From an uncultured Selenomonadales bacterium (GTDB taxonomy: Bacteria; Bacillota; Negativicutes; Selenomonadales; Selenomonadaceae), in NCBI GenBank assembly GCA_937877655.1, contig CALFJC010000176.1, positions 1 through 64,000 on the forward strand: a stretch of DNA of 64,000 nucleotides, given 5' to 3'. Positions 37,301 through 46,300 of this stretch are shown in pieces. Every line of letters begins with the position of its first letter. Position 1 is the stretch's first letter. A model generated the notes under the pieces. The model searched no databases, was not told where the DNA came from, and saw nothing but the letters and a program-made list of their open reading frames with translations. A program made the position numbers and the translations under genes.

Positions 37301-40300
37301 ATGTTTATGACAATCTGACTGACCCGACGGTAAAATATGCCGCCTTGACCGTAACGGGCGGCAAAACCAAAACTCTCACGGGCGAAACCGACACCACAAC
37401 CATTCAAACCATAAACATTGCCGAAAACGATAATTTGACTGTCGACTTTGATACGCGAGTTCATTCGGAAATTGGAAATGTCATCGTCAACACAAAATCT
37501 TATTCGGGAACAACCGAGCTCGTGATTGATACCGACGGCACAACCACAAATTCCACGCTTTACAACGGAACGATTAATCTCAACACGACCTATTCTTCCG
37601 CAACAGATTTCAGAAACAATACTTTGGAGAGAACAAGCGGCAAAGCTTTCACGGCAACCGCAACCAACGGACGATTCACCGAAATAAACAATCTCGACAA
37701 CGAAGCGGCATTCACTTACGGCGGAAAAACTTATACGCAGAGCATTCCCGGTTTGATTATCGCGGACGAAAAAGTTATTTGCACCGATATTCTCGCGAAC
37801 GAAACCATTGCACTTGCCGATTTGACTTCCGAAACTTGGATTGACTTCCGTGCTCCCGTCAGCGGCGTGCTCGACATCTCCGCGCTCGATGACACTTACA
37901 TTATTTATGACGATGAAAATAATCCCACAAAACAACTCGCAACCTTTACCGTTGCAAGCGACGGCAAAAAAACTCTAGCCGACCACGAAAATAATGCCGC
38001 GTCCGAAATTGAGGCGGTTGAAATTGCGGCGGGCGACGTTTTGGCTGTCGACTTCGTCACAAAAATTAATTCGCCGATTGGAGAAGTCACCGTCAACGAC
38101 AAAACTTATTCGGGAACAACCGCGCTTGTGATTGACAGTGCAACCGACAGCGAAGGCGAATACACTTCGACACTTTATAACGGGACAATTACTCTCGACA
38201 GAATAAATTCTTCCGCAACGGATTCAAAAGAAAATACTTTGACAAGAGAAGGCGGCGCGTCTTCGGACGCGGACGGAACATTTACCGCGACGGCGGAGAA
38301 CGGACGGTTCACGATAATTGAAGGGCTCGACCCGACCGAAAGTTTCACTTATCGCAATGTTACCTACGTCCAGAGCGAGCAGGGCTTGAGGAACGGAGCT
38401 TTTATTCGCAAAGACCTCGCGGGCACAACAATTAATCTTTCCGATTTAAGCGGCGCATGGAGTAATATCCTCGCGCCCGTCAAAGGCGTGCTCGACATTT
38501 CAGAAGTTACTGAAGATGCTCTTGTTTATGACAGTGCAACAAATCCGACGACGCAACTTGCAACTTTCACCGTTGACAGCGGCAAAAAAACTCTCGAAGA
38601 TTATGAAGGCAATTCTTCTGCCATAACAAAAGTTGAACTTGCGGCGGGCGATGATTTGACGATTGATTTCGCAACGAAAATTTCTTCGCCGATTGGAACA
38701 GTTGCCGTCAACGGAAATTCTTATGTCGGCACAACCGCGCTTGAAATTGATTCCGTGATTAACTCGGACGATACAAAAGATTCAACTTTGACGAACGGCA
38801 CGGTTTCTTTGGCTGAAGAAGATGATTTTGTTAAAACGACGGGCGGCTCCACAATCACTTACACAACCGCCGGCGACGGAATGACGGTTAAAGTCGACAA
38901 TTCAGACGAGACGGAAGCAATAACTTTTGACGGCTTGACTTTGGGCGATACTTTCTCTGTCGGAGAAATTTCTTACAGAATTTCCGAAATCGGTCCCGTA
39001 AATTCCGAAGGCAAATTGTGGCACGGAAATTCTTACACGGAAGGAATAACTCTCGCCGCGATTGAAACGGAAAGTAATTGGACGTCCATGTTGGCGGCGA
39101 CGAATGGAGCTCTTTCAATCAGCGAGAACACATTGGAGGACGGCGGAGAATTTATTGTCGTCGATAACCTCAACGACCCGACGAAAATTTACGGCGACTT
39201 AACCAAGAGCGGCGACACTTACAAATTAACGAGACCGACCAACGCAAACGATAATTTGTCTTCGATAAATGCGAGCGGCATTGAAATTGAACTTGCAAAT
39301 AACTTTGCGGGCGTCAATCTTGTTGCAAACATCTCCGAAATTTCCGATACAACTTTGATCAATGCAAACAGATCTTTCACGCTCGATGCAACGGATACAA
39401 CGCCGAGCCTTTCAAATATCAGTTCACTCACTTTGAACGCGGGAACAATTTATGCCGCCGTCAATCAAACCGTTACGGCAGGAAATAATGTAATCACTCC
39501 TTCAACGATTAACGGCGATATGATTATCGGGCTCGACACAATCAGCGGCATTGTCGAAGGCGATATTTTCACACTCGGCGAAGACACTTATAAAATGACG
39601 CCGATAGGTTTGGTCAACGATACCGATTCTTCCAAAACTTTGGTAACGAACGGAATTGAAAACGGAACTTTGACTGTCGCCGATATTGAAGAGACTCCGC
39701 TTATCGCGGTAAGTTCTGCAGGCATGCTCAATTTGTCGAATGCAGTTGCGGGAGATTCAATCGTTGTCGACAGTTTGACTTCGCCCGAAAATATTTACGG
39801 CGCACTTAACAAAGCCGAAAATATTTATACGCTTTACGAAGACGGAACGGCAGACGGAATTAAATTTATCGCAATGCCTGACGCCGATTCAACTTTGACA
39901 ACGGATATTGCCGCCGAAGTCGATACAAACTCCGGCTCGAACACTTATATTGTCAACAGCAAAAAATATATCGCGGCTGATTCTTCACTTGCTATTGATA
40001 CCGACGGCACAACCACCAATTCAACTTTAACCGACGGAAAAATTTCTTTGGCTGAAGAAAATGATTCCGTAGAAACAACGGGCGGCACTTCGATCACTTA
40101 CACAGCCGACGGCGACGGGATGACGGTTGCGGTTGACGGCACGGGCGAGACTGAAGAAATAACTTTCGACGGCTTGACTTTTGGCGATACCTTTACAATC
40201 GGAGAAATTTCTTACAAAGTCTCTGCAGTCGGTCCGATAAATTCAGACGGCAAACTTTGGAACGGAAATGTTTACACGGAAGGAATCACACTCGCAGCGA

Positions 40301-43300
40301 TTAACACGGAAAGTAATTGGACGCCGATGCTCGTTGCAACGAACGGAGCACTTACCGTCAACGCGAACACTTTAGTCGACGGCGATGAATATGTTCTTGT
40401 CGACAGCACAACCGACCCGACAAAAGTTTACGGCGACTTAGCGAAGGAAGACGGCAAATACACTCTGACGAAACCTTCTTCAGCCACAGATGATTTGTCT
40501 TCAATCAGCGTAAGCGGCATTTCGATTGAAATTGCTCCCGATTATGCGGGCATTCCGCTTCTTGCAAATGATTCAAATTTCTCTGACATAACCTTAAGTG
40601 ATGAAGAAGAAACTTTTACTCTCGACGCGACAAATACAACGCCGAGTCTTTCAAATGTCAGTTCGCTCACTTTGAATGCGGGAACGATTTATGCCGCCGA
40701 AAATCAAACCGTCACAGTTGGCGAAAATGTAATTCTTCCTACCGCGATTAATTCCGAAGAATCCGAGAGCGAAACTTACGGCAAAATGACAATCGGGATG
40801 TCGACAATCAGCGGCATTGACGAAGGCGAATCGTTCACTGTCAACGGAACAATTTACAAGATGCTCAACACGGGCTTATTCAACGATACCGACAATAAAC
40901 TTGTGACGGAAGGATTTGACGCGGGCGAATTTACCTTCGGAGACTTTGGCGAAATTCAACTTATCGAAGTAAGTTCTTCGGGCGCACTCAATTTGTCAAA
41001 TGTTTTTGTGGGAGATTCAATCGTTGTTGATAAAGTTGAAAGTCCGGCAAATATTTACGGCTCGCTGAACAGAAACGGAAATGCTTACACGCTTGAAAAA
41101 GAAGGCGACTCGGACGGAATAAAATTTATCGCAATGCCCGACGCCGATTCTACATTGACAACGGACATTTCTGCGACAGTCAACACGCCGTCAAGCTCGA
41201 ACACTTACACAGTCAACGGAAAAGAATATTCGGCGGCTAACTCCGCGCTTGTGATTAACAGCGAAGGCACAACTTCAACTTTGACGGACGGAAAAATTTC
41301 TCTGGCTGAAGAAAATGATACAGTTACGACGACGGGCGGCAATGTGATAACTTACACCACCGACAGCGACGGAATGACTGTTGCAGTCGACGGCACAGGC
41401 GAGACGGAAGCAATAACTTTCGACGGCTTAACTTTGGGCGATACCTTCAAAGTCGGAGAAAATTCTTACAAAGTTTCGGCAGTCGGACCGATAAATTCGG
41501 ACGGCGAACTTTGGAATGGAAATGCTTACACGGAAGGAATCACACTCGCGGCGATTGACACGGAGAGTAATTGGACGCCGATGTTTGTTGCAACGAACGG
41601 AGCACTTACTGTCAACGCTGAAACTCTTGCTGACGGCGAAGAATTTATTGTTGTCGACAACCTCAACGACCCGACGAAGATTTACGGCGACTTGACCAAA
41701 ACGGACGGCAAATACACTTTGACGAGACCGACCAACGCCACAGATGATTTGTCTTCAATCAGCGTGAGCAATATTGAAATTGAACTTGCGAATGACTTTG
41801 CGGGCGTCGATCTCGTTGCAAATGCCTCCGAAATTTCCGACACGGTTTTGACTAACGAAAATAAATCTTTCACACTTAACGCGACGAATACCACGCCGAG
41901 CCTTTCAAATGTCAGTTCGCTCACTTTGAACGCGGGAACGATTTATGCCGCCGAAAATCAAACAGTCACGGTTGGTGAAACGACAATTCTTCCGACTTCG
42001 ATTAACGCCGAAGACTCCGAAGCTGAAGAATACGGGAAAATGACAATCGGGCTTGACAAAATCAGCGGCATTGACGAAGGCGAATCGTTCACCGTCGACG
42101 AGACAATTTACAAGATGCTCAACACAGGCTTATTCAACGACACCGACAACAAACTTGTGACGGAAGGATTTGACGCGGGCGAATTTACCTTCGGAGACTT
42201 TGGCGAAATTCAACTTATCGAAGTAAATTCTGCGGGCATGCTCAATTTGTCAAATACACTTGCGGGAAATTCTCTTGTTGTCGATAAAGTTGAAAGCCCG
42301 GCAAATATTTACGGCAAACTTAATCGCAACGGAAATGTTTACACGCTGGACAAAGAAGGCGACTCGGACGGAATAAAATCTGTGACGATGCCGAATTCAA
42401 CTTCGACTTTGACAACAGATATTTCCGCGACAGTCAACACGCCTTCAAGCTCGAATACTTACACCGTCAACGGCAAAGATTATTCGGCGGCTGATTCCGC
42501 ACTTGTGATTAACAGCGACGGCACAACTTCAACTTTGACGAACGGAAAAATTTCTCTGGCAGAAGAAAATGATTCTGTTACGACGACGAGCGGTTCTATC
42601 ATTACCTATAAAACTGTTGACGGCGACGGAATGACTGTTCAGGCGCGGACAAGCGGCAACGTAACTTTGGGCGGCTTGACTTCGGGCGACGCTTTCAAAG
42701 TCGGAGATGATTCTTACAGAGTAACAGATCTCGGCTTCCACAACGGCAACGATTATCTGTGGACGAGCAATTCCAATTTCAAAAACGGAGTCTCCATTTC
42801 CGACACGGGCACTGACGGCTTAAATAACTCCGACAACTGGACAAGAACCGTTGTTGCCGAAGACGGAGCACTTTCCGTCAAAGCCAATACTCTTGGCGAC
42901 GGCGAATCCGCAATTATCATTAACAGTTCGGCAAATGCGACGGCGACGCTCGGCACTTTGACAAAAACTTCCGACGGCTACACTTTAACCACCGATTCCG
43001 ACGACGAAAAACTTTCAAGCATTTCTGTTGCCGGTACAAAACTCACAATCGCCGAAACCCTCGCCGATGTTCCCGTCTCGGCTCTCAAGGCGACGTTCAC
43101 GGTTACGGCTGAAGATCCTTTCACTGTCGACGCGACGGGCGATAATGTTTCAATCAGCGAAGACGCAACCGCCATTGAAATTTCCAAAGGCACAATCACT
43201 GCGACGACCGCGCAGACCGTCACGGCAACCGAAGATTCGGGCAGTACAAAAGTTATCGTTCAGGATAACGGCACTTTCAATATCGGCGGCGAAGAATTCC

Positions 43301-46300
43301 TTGTTGCGGATAATCAAGATGATTTAACTTTCGGCATGACAAACGGCGTCCCCGATTCTGTCGACAAGCTTGAAAAAGATGCAAAAGTTACGATTGACGG
43401 AATAACTTACACCGCGCCCGAAGACGGCTCGACTTTGAAATTTGCCGAAGAAGACGGCTGGTATTTCGACGGCTACATTCCTTCGGGCAACAAATATAAT
43501 TTGACTGTCGACGGCAACGGAAATATCACGGTTGACGCGGGAGTAAAATTCACCGACGTTGTGGCGAGCGGAAAAACTTTGCCGTCCGACGGCGTGATAA
43601 AACTCGCGGCGGACATTAACAACGTTGCAGTCAACGTCACAAACAACGGCTCAACGCCAATCGCCATCAACGACAAAGATAATAATCCTCTCGTCGAAAA
43701 TCTCGGCAGAGTCAAAAACGTTACCTTTGACGAAGCGGGCGTTATGGTTGAAAAAACTTCCGACGTTGCGGGCGCATTGTTCACAATCGATGTCGGAAAG
43801 AGTCTCGAAACCGAAACGGCAACGGTTACTTCAAATGCAAACGATTGCGAAGTCGGAATTGGTTCGAACGGAACTTCTTTCAGCATAGAAAAATCTGCGA
43901 CGGTTGATGCTCCCGTTAATACCGCGCTGACTCTCGGCAAGGCAAATTACACGGTCAACGGCGTAGAATTTTCTGCAAGCGGCACCGCGCAGGCAAGTAT
44001 CACTTCGGCGGGCGTTAAAGTCGATTTGGTTTTAAGCGACGTGATAACTTATGAACAAACAGACTTCGACGGCACGGGCACTGCAACTGCCGACATTGAC
44101 AAAGAAGGCGGCGTAAGTTTGACGAGCGGCGCAAGTGTTGCAGGCGCGGCGGGTAAAGCTCTCAACATTTCCGGAACAATCACTCTCGAAGCAAATACGA
44201 TTGAGGCGGCGACTGCAACCGACGTTACGGCGAAAGCCGCCGGAATTGCCGTTGCCAATGATGATGTAACAGTTACGGGCGACGACAACGGCTATAAAGT
44301 CAACATTGCCGAAGGGAAAATCACGGGGCTTGAAAAAATCGGCGGCTCGGACGGCGTCACGCTCGGCGGACTTTCAAACGGCACGATTAAAACCGATAAA
44401 GTCGGCGCGTTCACTGTGGCGGACAGAACTTTCACGGCGATTGGAGATGCCTCCGTCACTTACGGCATTGAAGACGGAAAAATTTCTTACGTCAACGACG
44501 TTGACAGCATTTTAAGCGGCGATTTCTCCGACGGCTTGGAAGTCAACGGCGGCGAAATTAAAATTACGGGCGAAAATGTAAGTCTCCGCGCAGATTCCGA
44601 CACCGACAGAGAAATTCTCGGCATGAAGAATAATTCGACGCTTACGACGGCGGAAGGCGTTACGAAAGTCGAACCGATTGGCGCGGGCAAATTCACTTTC
44701 GGAGATCATACTTTTGAAACAGACGATTCAACAATTTCTTTCAATCTCTTAAACAGTTCGGTAAGAGGAATTGACAGCCTTGAAAGCGGCAACTTAATAA
44801 TTTCTCAAGACGAAAATAATCTTGCCGTCAACGACGAAAATATTTCTTTGGAAGATATAAATTCGCCCGTGACGCTCGGCATTTCCGACAGCGATATTTC
44901 TTCGATTTACGGGCTTAACGGCGGAATTGCGGGGCTTGATAATGCAACTGTCTTCGGACTTTCGACGGCGACCGTCAACGGAAAATTCTTCGACATAGAA
45001 GGCGACGTTGTCAACGCAATTATTGTCGACGGAGATGTTCCGAGTCTTTACGGCTTGGACAGCGGCGCGACAGTCAAGAGTGCTCCGAATATCAACGCCC
45101 GCACAACCGCGAACGGAACTTTCATTTTCCGCGACGACAAATACAATATCAACGACACGCTGGACGGAGTTGTTGTCTTCAGCACAAACATTAACAGCTA
45201 CGTTACGAATATCGGCGAGTTTGAAGGCTCAATCAGCGGCAATTTGGAAGAGATAAAACTCAACGATAAAGATTTCAATTCGTCAAGCGACAAAGTCACG
45301 GTTGCAAACGACGGCACGGACGTTATCGCGATTCACGGCTTGTCGAACGGCGACACAATCAGCGGCAGTCTTTCCTACGCAACTTATCTCATGCCCGAAG
45401 GAACTTTGACAGTCAATGAACAAGTTTTCATTCTGCGCGGCGATGATAACGGCGTAAGCATTTCGGGCGACGGACAAATTATTCTCGGCTTGGATAAAGA
45501 CGCCAGCTTGACGGTTGCGAAGGGCGGAGACTTCAGCGTAAACAGCAACACTTTCGACGACGCTCCCGACGGCACAACCTTTATTGCGGGGCGCGACGGA
45601 GTTTATATCTACGATCCGAATAACAAACCGATTCACGAAATAACTCCCACCGACGACATAATTAAAAATCTTATCGGCGAGGCAGAGCCGGGCACGATAA
45701 GTTTAAGCGGCGATTCGGCGGCGTCCGTAATTGCAAGCGGCGAACTTGATTCTCCGATGGCTTTGACTTTGGACAACGCGACGGGCGCAAGCGTCCAAGT
45801 TGCCGACTTCAGCAACAGCAAATATGCAAAACGCGTTACGCTTCTCGGCGGAGATCAAGATATTAAATTCAATGACGAAGGCAAAAATGCGGCGCATGTT
45901 GCCCCCGACGCGACTGGCAGAAAAAATATCGAGCTCGGCGACGGCGGCGATGTTGCGGTTAATGACAGCCCCTACGCAAAAGTTTCAATCAAGACGGGCA
46001 AAGGCGCAGATACAATCGTTAATCGCAAAGGCGCGAGCAGTACCGTTGACGTTAAGGAAAACGGCGATACAACGATTGTTCCGACTTCGGGCAGAGTGAC
46101 GCTCCAGAATTACGACGAGAAAAATAACGCCAAGATCAGAAGCTTTGAATATGTCGACATGATCGGCGCGATTAAGAGCAATGAAATAAAATTCGGCGAC
46201 GGCTTAATGACTTTGGGAGATGCGGTTGTTGTCTTTGATCCCGAAGCCAAAGAAAAGGGCGGCACTTTTGCAAACCTTGTCGATTATGCGGGCGAAGAAC

